Of a stretch of DNA of 64,000 nt, positions 37,148 to 44,375 are shown piece by piece; the stretch's first letter is position 1; every line of letters begins with the position of its first letter. The notes beneath the pieces are model-generated. The model was not told the origin of the DNA and did not search any database. It saw only the letters and a list, made by a program, of their open reading frames with translations. The DNA comes from Advenella mimigardefordensis DPN7 (GTDB lineage Bacteria; Pseudomonadota; Gammaproteobacteria; Burkholderiales; Burkholderiaceae_B), in NCBI RefSeq assembly GCF_000521505.1, contig NZ_CP003915.1, positions 3,038,001-3,102,000 of the forward strand, given 5' to 3'. A program made the translations under genes and the position numbers.

Positions 37148-37948
37148 TTAGATCAGGATTCTGCGAATCGCCTCGCCGGCCGCGGCCATGCCCATTGCTG
37201 CTGTCACCGTTACCGCAGATCCGTAACCCGCACAGGACAACCCCTGCAAACCGCCGCCCTCTTCTGGCGCCGCCCATGCCTGGGGCAGGATGGCAGGCTG
37301 ATCAAACCAGAGTGTAAAAACCCGCATGGCAGGCGGCTTGCGCAGGGCCTTGCCATGACGGTCAGAGCCCTTGGGAAAACCATGATGTTTGCGCAACTGT
37401 TGCCGGATGCGGCCCAGCAACGCGTCGTTACGCGCGATGGACAAATCACCGGCAGTAAGCGTAAGCGCATCCAGCTTGCCGCCGGCGCCGCCACACATGA
37501 TCAATGGAATCTGCTCTCGGCGGCTCGCCAGTACCATGGCAATCTTGGCCGCTACCTGATCGGTGGCGTCAATCAGCACGCTGACAGGCCGCGCCTGCAG
37601 TAGCGTATCCACATTATCGGGCCCGAGAAAATCATCCACCAGATGCACGCGGCAATCAGGATTGATGCCGGCAATGCGTTCAGCCATCGCCTCGATTTTG
37701 GCCTGACCCAGCGTTGCCGTGAGCGCGTGAATTTGCCGGTTCACATTGGATTCGGCAATATGATCCAGATCGATCAGCGTCAGTTCCCCCACGCCGGAAC
37801 GCGCCAGCGCCTCTGCGGTCCACGAACCCACGCCGCCGATGCCGGCCACCATCACATGGGCCTGTTCCAGACGCGCTGTTGCTGCATCGCCATATAGTCG
37901 TTGTAAACCGCTGAAACGTCTATGCTTATCGTTAATAGTTGTATCCAT
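37148..37948 (-). CDS. tcdA: tRNA threonylcarbamoyladenosine dehydratase TcdA (CsdL)
   Basis: E1-like ATP-dependent enzyme (266 residues) that cyclises t6A37 of tRNA to ct6A. It begins RRFSGLQRLYGDAATARL, with the nucleotide-binding VMVAGIGGVGSWTAEALARSG, TLIDLDHIAESNVNRQ and VLIDATDQVAAKIA, and ends in a region containing CAGYGSAVTVTAAMG. The length agrees with E. coli TcdA (268). It stands alone on the minus strand, divergent from chaC. Confidence 0.93.
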   Translation of the reverse strand: MDTTINDKHRRFSGLQRLYGDAATARLEQAHVMVAGIGGVGSWTAEALARSGVGELTLIDLDHIAESNVNRQIHALTATLGQAKIEAMAERIAGINPDCRVHLVDDFLGPDNVDTLLQARPVSVLIDATDQVAAKIAMVLASRREQIPLIMCGGAGGKLDALTLTAGDLSIARNDALLGRIRQQLRKHHGFPKGSDRHGKALRKPPAMRVFTLWFDQPAILPQAWAAPEEGGGLQGLSCAGYGSAVTVTAAMGMAAAGEAIRRILI

Positions 37949-38081
37949 TCCAATCGAATCTGACCTATACTAAACTAAACTTGTTACAGAGCTTTAACCG
38001 CCGGCGTCCGGCTGGTCTGGCTTCATCTGCACCCCGGACTCCCTGTCGTATTTTAATGCACATTCAAAGACGTTCATTTCC

Positions 38082-38738
38082 GTGGCAGAACTAATCAGGA
38101 ATCCCTTACAAAAAGCGCTCGACCATATCCGCCAGTTCCGTCTGTGGACCGACGAAGAAGTCGAATCCTCCATGCAGCAAAACCTGGCCGGTACCGACCC
38201 GGATAACGTATGGGTTTTTGGTTACGGATCCCTTATCTGGCGACCTGAATTCGAATTTGACGAATGCCGTATCGCTACCCTTCATGGCTACCATCGTGCA
38301 CTGTGCCTGTGGTCCAGTGTTAATCGCGGCACGCCGGAGCGGCCGGGTCTGGTCTTCGGTCTGGACGAAGGGGGCAAATGCGAGGGTAAAGTCTTCAAGC
38401 TGCGGCCCGATGCGCTGGAACAGGAGTTTCGCGCCTTATGGAAACGCGAAATGGTCTCGGGCGCCTACATTCCTACCTGGACCCACTGCGATACGAACCA
38501 GGGCAAGGTGCGCGCCCTGGCCTTTATCATGGATCGGGAAAATCACGCCTACGCCAAAGACCTGACCTTCGAAGAAACCTTGCAGATCATCCTGAACGCC
38601 ACAGGACAGAACGGCCCCTGCCCTGAATATGTGATCGAAACCGCACACGCTCTGTCCGATGCAAACATTCAGGACCACGCCCTGTTCAAACTGGCAGATA
38701 CGCTCAAAAAAACCTACCCGGTAAAACCAGCCACCTGA
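38082..38738 (+). CDS. chaC: ChaC-type gamma-glutamylcyclotransferase
   Basis: Cytoplasmic glutathione-degrading enzyme (218 residues) of the ChaC family, releasing 5-oxoproline and Cys-Gly. The glycine-rich substrate loop VFGYGSLIWRPEFEFDE and the catalytic Glu region RALWKREMVSGAYIPTW are recognisable. GTG at 38082 is the start. It is a single gene 96 bp upstream of pdxH. Confidence 0.9.
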   Translation: MAELIRNPLQKALDHIRQFRLWTDEEVESSMQQNLAGTDPDNVWVFGYGSLIWRPEFEFDECRIATLHGYHRALCLWSSVNRGTPERPGLVFGLDEGGKCEGKVFKLRPDALEQEFRALWKREMVSGAYIPTWTHCDTNQGKVRALAFIMDRENHAYAKDLTFEETLQIILNATGQNGPCPEYVIETAHALSDANIQDHALFKLADTLKKTYPVKPAT

Positions 38739-38834
38739 GCCCGGTAATCTGCTGACGGCAACCGGGAATTACCGGGGAAGTCTGCCCAAGTGCAGTACAC
38801 TATTCCTTTAGGTATTTTCCCTGAAGAAGTAATT

Positions 38835-39467
38835 ATGACGCTCGCAGATTTACGCCAGAACTACGAACAGAACGTGCTTCTGGAATCCCAGGTTGACCCC
38901 GACCCAATCAAACAATTCGAACGCTGGTTTAACGATGCCGCCGCCGGCGGCATCAAGGAACCCAACGCCATGGTACTGTCTACAGTCGACGCCCGACACC
39001 GGCCATCGTCGCGTACCGTCCTGCTCAAAGACCTGACAGCTGAAGGTTTCACCTTTTTCACCAACTACGAGTCAAACAAAGGCCAAGATATTGCCGGCAA
39101 TACCGCCGTCAGCCTGCTATTTGTCTGGCTGGAGCTGGAACGTCAGGTTCATATCAACGGTATCGCCAGGCAACTGTCCGAAGCAGAGTCGACCGACTAT
39201 TTTGTCAGCCGTCCGCTGGGCTCCCAAATCGGGGCCTGGGCATCCAAACAAAGCCAGGTCATCACCCGTGAAGAACTGGAAGAACGCGCAGAAGATTTCA
39301 AAGAGAAATTTGGCCACACCGTCCCGAAACCCCCGCACTGGGGAGGCTATATCGTCATTCCGGAAATGATTGAATTCTGGCAGGGCCGCCCGTCGCGGCT
39401 GCATGATCGACTTCGTTATACTCGCGGCGACGACATGAACTGGTCCCTGGCACGGCTGTCACCCTGA
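38835..39467 (+). CDS. pdxH: Pyridoxamine/pyridoxine 5'-phosphate oxidase
   Basis: FMN enzyme (210 residues) forming pyridoxal 5'-phosphate, the last step of the pathway in which PdxA also acts. Family blocks are MVLSTVDARHRPSSRTVLLKD, FTNYESNKGQDI, VHINGIARQLS, DYFVSRPLGSQIGAWASKQS and the C-terminal RLHDRLRYTRG. The ATG at 38835 gives the canonical MTLADLRQNYEQ start; an upstream in-frame ATG at 38790 is not supported. Confidence 0.96.
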   Translation: MTLADLRQNYEQNVLLESQVDPDPIKQFERWFNDAAAGGIKEPNAMVLSTVDARHRPSSRTVLLKDLTAEGFTFFTNYESNKGQDIAGNTAVSLLFVWLELERQVHINGIARQLSEAESTDYFVSRPLGSQIGAWASKQSQVITREELEERAEDFKEKFGHTVPKPPHWGGYIVIPEMIEFWQGRPSRLHDRLRYTRGDDMNWSLARLSP

Positions 39468-39503
39468 CATGATCACAACGCCAGGAAATAAGGTATCCAC
39501 ACC

Positions 39504-40025
39504 ATGAGCGCACAGGCTCCGGATTTTGACACACGGGATTACAAAGCGGCGTTGGGCCGCTTTGCGACCGGTGTCACCATCGTAACCACCACGCATCCGC
39601 GAACCGGTCAGCCCATCGGCCTGACCGTCAGTTCGTTCAATTCAGTCTCCCTGAATCCGCCGCTGGTGCTCTGGAGCCTGATCAAATCGTCTTCAAACCG
39701 CGAAGCATTTGAACAGATCACGCGCTACAACATTCACATATTAAATGCCGAGCAGCTCACCCTGGCCCGCCAGTTTTCTGCCGGGAGCCCGCAGGAGCGG
39801 TTCCGAGACGTCATCTGGACGCCAGGCACTACACAGGAAAAAGTGCCCAAACTGGATAACCGCTATTGCTCGGCCTGGTTTGAATGTTACAACCGCAATC
39901 ACTACCACGAAGGGGATCATATGATCCTGATCGGCGAAGTAGAGCGATGCCACCATACCGATTCGCTGCCGCTGGTCTATCATGCGGGCAGTTTTGATCT
40001 GACTCCTACTTTAACAGAAACATAA
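39504..40025 (+). CDS. Flavin reductase-like FMN-binding protein
   Basis: Protein of 173 residues with the split-barrel flavin reductase domain ([13 protein letters not shown] ... [21 protein letters not shown] ... [16 protein letters not shown] ... [11 protein letters not shown]). Such proteins supply reduced flavin to monooxygenases. No oxygenase partner is next to it. Its TAA overlaps the ATG of the FAD oxidoreductase (TAATG), so the two are co-translated. Confidence 0.87.
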   Translation: MSAQAPDFDTRDYKAALGRFATGVTIVTTTHPRTGQPIGLTVSSFNSVSLNPPLVLWSLIKSSSNREAFEQITRYNIHILNAEQLTLARQFSAGSPQERFRDVIWTPGTTQEKVPKLDNRYCSAWFECYNRNHYHEGDHMILIGEVERCHHTDSLPLVYHAGSFDLTPTLTET

Positions 40026-41137
40026 TGAGTATTGACATTGAATGTCTCGTCATCGGTGCCGGTGTCGTTGGCCTTGCCATCGCCCGTGAACTGGCCAGTG
40101 CGGGTACGGAAGTCCTGGTGCTGGAAGCAGAGGAAGGCATCGGCATGGGAACCAGCTCGCGCAACTCCGAAGTCATTCACGCCGGTTTGTATTACCCCCG
40201 GGGCAGCCTGAAAGCCCGACTGTGCGTAGAAGGCAAAAAACAACTTTATACCTATTGTGATGCGCGCCATATCCCCTATAAACGTCTGGGTAAACTGCTG
40301 GTAGCCACAAGCGACAGTCAGGTGCCTTATCTGGAAAAAATCGCAGCCCAGGGCAAGGCCAATGGGGTCGATGACCTGCAATGGCTGAGCGCCGAACAGA
40401 CGCGCAAGCTGGAGCCTGAGCTGGATTGTGTGGCCGCCGTGCTGTCGCCCTCCACCGGCATTGTTGATAGCCATGCCTATATGCTGGCTCTGCAGGGCGA
40501 TGCAGAAAACGCCGGTGCCCAGGTCATTCTGCGCACGCCTATGCTGAATGCAAGTATTGATACCGACGGCGCCTTTACCTGTCAATTCGGTGGTGTGGAA
40601 GCAATGACATTACGCTGCCGCAAGCTCATTAATGCGTCTGGTCTGCATGCACCTACGCTGGCACGCAATATCAAGGGACTTGATCCGATACATATTCCGG
40701 GTGAGTATTACTGTAAAGGCAGCTATTTCACGCTGAACCGTCGTGCACCGTTTTCTCATCTGATCTATCCCATGCCCAACAGTGCGGGCCTGGGCGTACA
40801 CCTGACCCTGGATATGGGTGGCCAGGCAAAATTCGGGCCAGACACCGAGTGGATTGAAAGCGAAAATTATCTGGTAAACCCCGCTCAAGTGACCGCCTTT
40901 GACCAGGCTATTCGCAGTTGGTGGCCTGGCCTGCCCGAGCATGCGCTTGAGCCCGGTTACGCCGGTATTCGTCCCAAAATCGTGCCAGCCTCTTCGGCGG
41001 CGGGCGATTTCGTGATTGCCGGCCCCGGTGATCACGGCATACCCGGTCTGGTCAATCTGTTCGGCATTGAATCCCCCGGCCTGACTGCCGCCCTGGCCAT
41101 TGCCACGGTCACCGCCCAGGCGCTGACCGCCCACTAA
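40025..41137 (+). CDS. FAD-dependent oxidoreductase (L-2-hydroxyglutarate dehydrogenase-like)
   Basis: DAO/GlpD-superfamily flavoprotein of 370 residues. The FAD-binding [17 protein letters not shown] and [29 protein letters not shown] match the LhgO/L2HGDH branch, as do [23 protein letters not shown] and the C-terminal [30 protein letters not shown]-2-hydroxyglutarate is the likeliest substrate, but related 2-hydroxyacids or amines are possible. It overlaps the flavin reductase gene by one base. Confidence 0.86.
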   Translation: MSIDIECLVIGAGVVGLAIARELASAGTEVLVLEAEEGIGMGTSSRNSEVIHAGLYYPRGSLKARLCVEGKKQLYTYCDARHIPYKRLGKLLVATSDSQVPYLEKIAAQGKANGVDDLQWLSAEQTRKLEPELDCVAAVLSPSTGIVDSHAYMLALQGDAENAGAQVILRTPMLNASIDTDGAFTCQFGGVEAMTLRCRKLINASGLHAPTLARNIKGLDPIHIPGEYYCKGSYFTLNRRAPFSHLIYPMPNSAGLGVHLTLDMGGQAKFGPDTEWIESENYLVNPAQVTAFDQAIRSWWPGLPEHALEPGYAGIRPKIVPASSAAGDFVIAGPGDHGIPGLVNLFGIESPGLTAALAIATVTAQALTAH

Positions 41138-41168
41138 CCTCTAACCTTCTACCGGCACGCAAACAAAT

Positions 41169-42020
41169 ATGCAAAACGATTACATCCTGACTGTTTCCTG
41201 TCCCGACCGTACCGGCATTGTGCATGCCATTTCCGGTCTGCTTCTCGAAATGGACGGCAATATTATTGATTCACAGCAGTACGGTGACGAGGAAACCCAG
41301 CGTTTTTTCCTGCGCGTGCATTTCAGTCTGGACAGTGCGATCAGCCCCGACGATATTCACCTGAAATTCATTCCCCTGGGTGAAAAATTCAATATGACCT
41401 GGAAACTGCATGACGCAAAGCGCAAGGCGCGTGTGCTGATCATGGTCAGCAAGCAGGGACATTGTTTGAATGACCTGCTGTTTCGCGCCAATAGTGGCTC
41501 GCTGCCGATTGAAATTGTCGCTGTTGTCTCCAATCATCGCGATTATGAAAGACTGGCAACCGGCTACGGCATCCCGTTTCATTACCTGCCAGTGACCCCG
41601 GACACCAAAGCCGAGCAGGAAAAGCAGGTACTGGCACTGGTGGAAAACCACAAGGCCGATGTCGTCGTACTGGCGCGTTATATGCAGATCCTGTCGGATC
41701 AGTTTTGTTCCGCACTGGAAGGTCGGGCCATTAATATCCACCACAGCTTTCTGCCCAGTTTCAAGGGCGCCAGGCCCTACCACCAGGCCCATGCCCGCGG
41801 CGTAAAAATCATTGGCGCCACCGCACATTATGTAACCGCAGATCTGGACGAAGGCCCGATTATTGCCCAGGACATCGAGCAGGTAGACCACGCCATGTCG
41901 GCCAATGAGCTGACCCGGGTTGGCAGCGACATTGAGTCTCTGGTCCTGTCGCGCGCCGTTAAATATCATGTTGAGCATCGTATCCTGCTCAATAATCATC
42001 GCACCGTCATTTTCCGCTAA
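41169..42020 (+). CDS. purU: Formyltetrahydrofolate deformylase
   Basis: 283-residue enzyme hydrolysing 10-formyl-THF to THF and formate, balancing one-carbon pools. An N-terminal ACT domain (ILTVSCPDRTGIVHAISGLLLEMDGNI) is followed by the formyltransferase-like catalytic domain with VVLARYMQILS, INIHHSFLPSFKGARPYHQAHARGVKIIGATAHYV and DEGPIIAQD. The ORF is complete and 31 bp downstream of the FAD oxidoreductase gene. The first toxin-antitoxin module begins about 50 bp beyond its stop. Confidence 0.95.
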   Translation: MQNDYILTVSCPDRTGIVHAISGLLLEMDGNIIDSQQYGDEETQRFFLRVHFSLDSAISPDDIHLKFIPLGEKFNMTWKLHDAKRKARVLIMVSKQGHCLNDLLFRANSGSLPIEIVAVVSNHRDYERLATGYGIPFHYLPVTPDTKAEQEKQVLALVENHKADVVVLARYMQILSDQFCSALEGRAINIHHSFLPSFKGARPYHQAHARGVKIIGATAHYVTADLDEGPIIAQDIEQVDHAMSANELTRVGSDIESLVLSRAVKYHVEHRILLNNHRTVIFR

Positions 42021-42084
42021 GATCGGCTTGAGCAGGCACCCTGCTCCGACTAACCGACAGGTCCGCACATCGGAAAATACGACA

Positions 42085-42113
42085 TCGACAAAAGAAGTAC
42101 AGGTGAGTAAATT
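42085..42113 (+). promoter_or_regulatory. Antisense-RNA promoter, copy 1
   Basis: TCGACA (42085-42090), a 17-bp spacer, then TAAATT (42108-42113). The -35 is one base weaker than the TTGACA of copies 2-4. Confidence 0.7.
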
Positions 42114-42153
42114 AAAACCTGAAACCGGCGAGCTGCTACTCGCCGGTCCCTGA

Positions 42154-42231
42154 TCAGTAAGCTGGCGTGCTGTACATCAGCAGCGTCAGCACTATACCGA
42201 TCAGGATAAGTTGTAATACGATTCGTCTCAT
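42154..42231 (-). CDS. Hydrophobic 25-residue peptide, predicted type I toxin (Ibs-like), copy 1
   Basis: 25 codons beginning MRRIVLQLILIGIVLTLLM and ending YSTPAY, stop TGA. A positively charged N-terminus precedes a single transmembrane stretch, and the Ser-Xaa-Pro-Ala-Tyr ending recalls the E. coli Ibs toxins. A perfect AGGAGG lies 5 nt before the ATG. On the minus strand the ORF is followed by the ACCGGCGAG/CTCGCCGGT stem and a T-rich stretch (TTTCAGGTTTTAATTT), a plausible terminator. Expected role: membrane insertion and depolarisation when antisense RNA is limiting. Confidence 0.75.
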   Translation of the reverse strand: MRRIVLQLILIGIVLTLLMYSTPAY

Positions 42232-42251
42232 CGTATCCTCCTCATCGGGTA

Positions 42252-42276
42252 GGCCCGGCTTCAGTCGGGCCTTTTT
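42252..42276 (+). terminator. Terminator of antisense RNA, copy 1
   Basis: GGCCCGGC-TTCA-GTCGGGCC followed by TTTTT, an 8-bp stem including one G-U pair. Confidence 0.88.
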
Positions 42277-42322
42277 ACCGTCTGCGCTACCCCTCTGCGC
42301 TCTCCGTTAGCACAGCACCGGT

Positions 42323-42351
42323 ATTCTGGTTTTTTTGGTGATCGCTGCCAT
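42323..42351 (-). promoter_or_regulatory. Candidate toxin-mRNA promoter, copy 1
   Basis: Minus-strand ATGGCA, 17-bp spacer, CAGAAT. The two boxes and the 17-bp distance are kept in all four modules while the spacer sequence varies. Confidence 0.5.
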
Positions 42352-42386
42352 CCGTGTTTGATCACTTATGTCATTGCGTGATTGCC

Positions 42387-43067
42387 GAAAGGCATCGCTC
42401 GCTTCCAGTGGACCGAAGCCCTGCCTTCCACGAACGTAGCGGGCAGGTCCGCGCCATCCATCGCACAGTAACGCTATTCTCCTGTTTTTGTGAATGCTAC
42501 CCCTGGTCGGATCGGTTACCGCGACCTGCCCGACGATACGGCTTCCCACTAGCTGCCCCCCACCCCGCTTTAACCGTGAGTATGTCCGGGAGCAGTCTAT
42601 TCATCATTAAATTTACATTTAGCAACATTTATTGATGTTGTTTTTTTGATCTCTGCAACATAAACCGAAAGCCACTGAATTTTTATAGATAAAAATTTTT
42701 GGTGATTTTTTCAAAAAATATCCGTGTGCCAATATCGTCCCATCGCTCTCAAGCTGACGCCCGTCGCACCCGATCAAAATTCACGCTCCGCTGTCCGCAT
42801 TTATATTTTTCTTATATAAAACAATCATCTATAGACAAGGTTCGATTCAAACAGCTGTCAATCATAGGAAAAATCTGTTCGAAAATGAAGTGAAAAAAAT
42901 GATTCCTAGCACACATACGCATTTACTAAACATGATGTAGATTGGGATTTCATTCATTTTCTTTTCTTAACATTTAGTCATATTTACATACTTTCATACA
43001 GCGTTTAACTTTTCTATGTTTCCAAGCGAAACGAATTTAGATCAACACACTTTATATTGGAGTTGTT
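42387..43067. other. A+T-rich upstream region of the fimbrial operon
   Basis: No credible gene. The left part is G+C-rich with a 10-bp inverted repeat CGGGCAGGTC (42440-42449) / GACCTGCCCG (42523-42532). From about 42590 to 43060 the DNA is markedly A+T-rich, as is usual for silenced surface-structure promoters. An intrinsic terminator lies at 42623-42647. A GGAG ribosome site precedes the fimbrial subunit ATG. Confidence 0.5.
42623..42647 (+). terminator. Intrinsic terminator in the fimbrial upstream region
   Basis: CAACAT (42623-42628), loop TTATTG, ATGTTG (42635-42640), then seven T. The stem is short, but the T tract is good. It would insulate the fimbrial promoter from upstream transcription. 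Confidence 0.5.
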
Positions 43068-43595
43068 ATGAAATTTCAGAAATTGTTTCTCGCCGTCATA
43101 GCAGCCGCCGGATGCGCATCCGCTTTCGCATTTGACGGTACCATCAATATAACCGGCAAAGTGACGGATCAGACATGCCAGGTAAAAACCGGTACAGAGC
43201 AATTGAGCGTACGCTTACCCGACGTAGGCGCCGCTTCTCTGAACGTCGCCAATAAGACGGCTGGCGCCACGCGTTTTACAATCAAACTGGAAAATTGCAG
43301 CCCTGGAAATGGCAATGTACTGGCATACTTCGAGCCAGGCACAACCATTATTGGCAGCAGACTCAAAAACACCAGCACGAGCAATGCAGCCGGCAACGTG
43401 GAAGTCCAGCTGCTCAACAACAATCATCAGCCGATTGATCTTTCCCAGAATAGCGCCAGCGCTCAGTCTTCAACCTCAGCACCGGTAAACAGCACAGAAA
43501 TCAGCCTGGATTACTATGCGCGATACTTTGCCACCGCAGCTGCGACGCCAGGTGAAGTCACCTCCACCGTGAACTACACCGTCGTCTACAACTGA
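43068..43595 (+). CDS. fimA: Major fimbrial subunit (FimA-type pilin)
   Basis: Chaperone-usher pilin of 175 residues. The signal peptide ends AFA before FDGTINITG. Two cysteines (C37 in DQTCQVK and C77 in LENCSPG) form the pilin disulfide, and the C-terminal beta-strand ends TVNYTVVYN with the penultimate aromatic residue bound by the chaperone. The Ser/Thr/Asn-rich loop around 125-140 is probably surface-exposed. First of four genes in the Bordetella-like order subunit-chaperone-usher-adhesin. Confidence 0.92.
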   Translation: MKFQKLFLAVIAAAGCASAFAFDGTINITGKVTDQTCQVKTGTEQLSVRLPDVGAASLNVANKTAGATRFTIKLENCSPGNGNVLAYFEPGTTIIGSRLKNTSTSNAAGNVEVQLLNNNHQPIDLSQNSASAQSSTSAPVNSTEISLDYYARYFATAAATPGEVTSTVNYTVVYN

Positions 43596-43640
43596 TTGTT
43601 GTCAACGATCGCGCTCAAAAATGATAGAGGATAAGCCAAA

Positions 43641-44360
43641 ATGACGCCAAGAAGAATTCGTGCCATTTTTCTCCTGATCCAACTGTTCTGGATGATGCAA
43701 AGCGATGCATCCGTCGTTATTACAGGCACGCGGGTCATTTATCCTCTATCATCGGCAAGCGTGACGGTCCGGCTGACCAATGAGGGTTCACAACCGTCAT
43801 TGGTACAGGCGTGGGCAGACAGTGGCGATGGCAATGCCGCGCCCAACGAAAGCAAAGCGCCCTTTATCGTCACGCCACCGGTATTTCGTATGGAACCACA
43901 AGCCGGGCAGACCTTGCGCCTCACTCTGACCGACTCAGGGTTACCTAAAGATCGGGAATCCATCTTTTGGCTCAACGTGCTGGACATTCCGCCCAAGCCC
44001 TCAGCAAACATCGGCAACTACCTGCAAATGGCAGTGCGCACACGCATCAAAATATTCGTCAGGCCGGAAAACCTGACACTGACAATGAGCGAAGCCGCAA
44101 GCAAAATGCAATGGATAGCGGGTTCAGGCAGGCAACTGACTATTCTCAACCCTGGTCCGTATTATTTTTCATTGAATGGCATCAGCCCAGACGCTGATAA
44201 AACACATCCGCCAACACCCATCTCGGCCATGGTTTCGCCCTATTCCTCCGTGCGTTTACGCTCGCCGCTCAATCTCCCTGCCGGTCAAACATTGGATGTG
44301 ACATACATCAATGATTATGGCGGCACCAGTCGCGCCACCATTTCCGGAACAACCCGATAG
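43641..44360 (+). CDS. Periplasmic fimbrial chaperone (PapD/FimC family)
   Basis: 239-residue chaperone that donates a beta-strand to pilins in the periplasm. A signal peptide (ends SDASV) is followed by ITGTRVIYP, which holds the invariant Arg, and RTRIKIFVRP, which holds the invariant Lys of the subunit-binding cleft; FRMEPQAGQTLRL is also typical. Equivalent to FimB in Bordetella nomenclature. It lies 45 bp after the pilin gene and 15 bp before the usher gene. Confidence 0.93.
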   Translation: MTPRRIRAIFLLIQLFWMMQSDASVVITGTRVIYPLSSASVTVRLTNEGSQPSLVQAWADSGDGNAAPNESKAPFIVTPPVFRMEPQAGQTLRLTLTDSGLPKDRESIFWLNVLDIPPKPSANIGNYLQMAVRTRIKIFVRPENLTLTMSEAASKMQWIAGSGRQLTILNPGPYYFSLNGISPDADKTHPPTPISAMVSPYSSVRLRSPLNLPAGQTLDVTYINDYGGTSRATISGTTR

Positions 44361-44375
44361 ATCATTTGCAGCATC

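Larger units (their letters stand above)
42120..42276 (+). ncRNA. Predicted antisense RNA (Sib-like antitoxin), copy 1
   Basis: Predicted transcript of about 157 nt from the promoter at 42085-42113 to the terminator at 42252-42276. It begins with the stem ACCGGCGAG (42124-42132), loop CTGCTA, CTCGCCGGT (42139-42147) and then runs fully antisense to the peptide ORF (42154-42231) and its AGGAGG site (42237-42242). Both translation and stability of the toxin mRNA could thus be blocked. There is no RNA evidence; the call rests on promoter, terminator and four-copy conservation. Confidence 0.7.
42070..42386. repeat. Toxin-antitoxin module, copy 1
   Basis: One of four related modules of about 300 bp (others at 48071-48375, 48536-48840 and 48998-49310). 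It lies left of the fimbrial operon, about 6.0 kb from copy 2. From left to right it contains the plus-strand promoter, a hairpin, the minus-strand peptide ORF and its ribosome site, the plus-strand terminator and a candidate minus-strand promoter. Homology fades after ATTGCC at 42386. Confidence 0.9.

Noticed and set aside
42699..42893. 64-codon ORF in the A+T-rich fimbrial upstream region
   Set aside because: No Shine-Dalgarno or recognisable domain; typical chance ORF.
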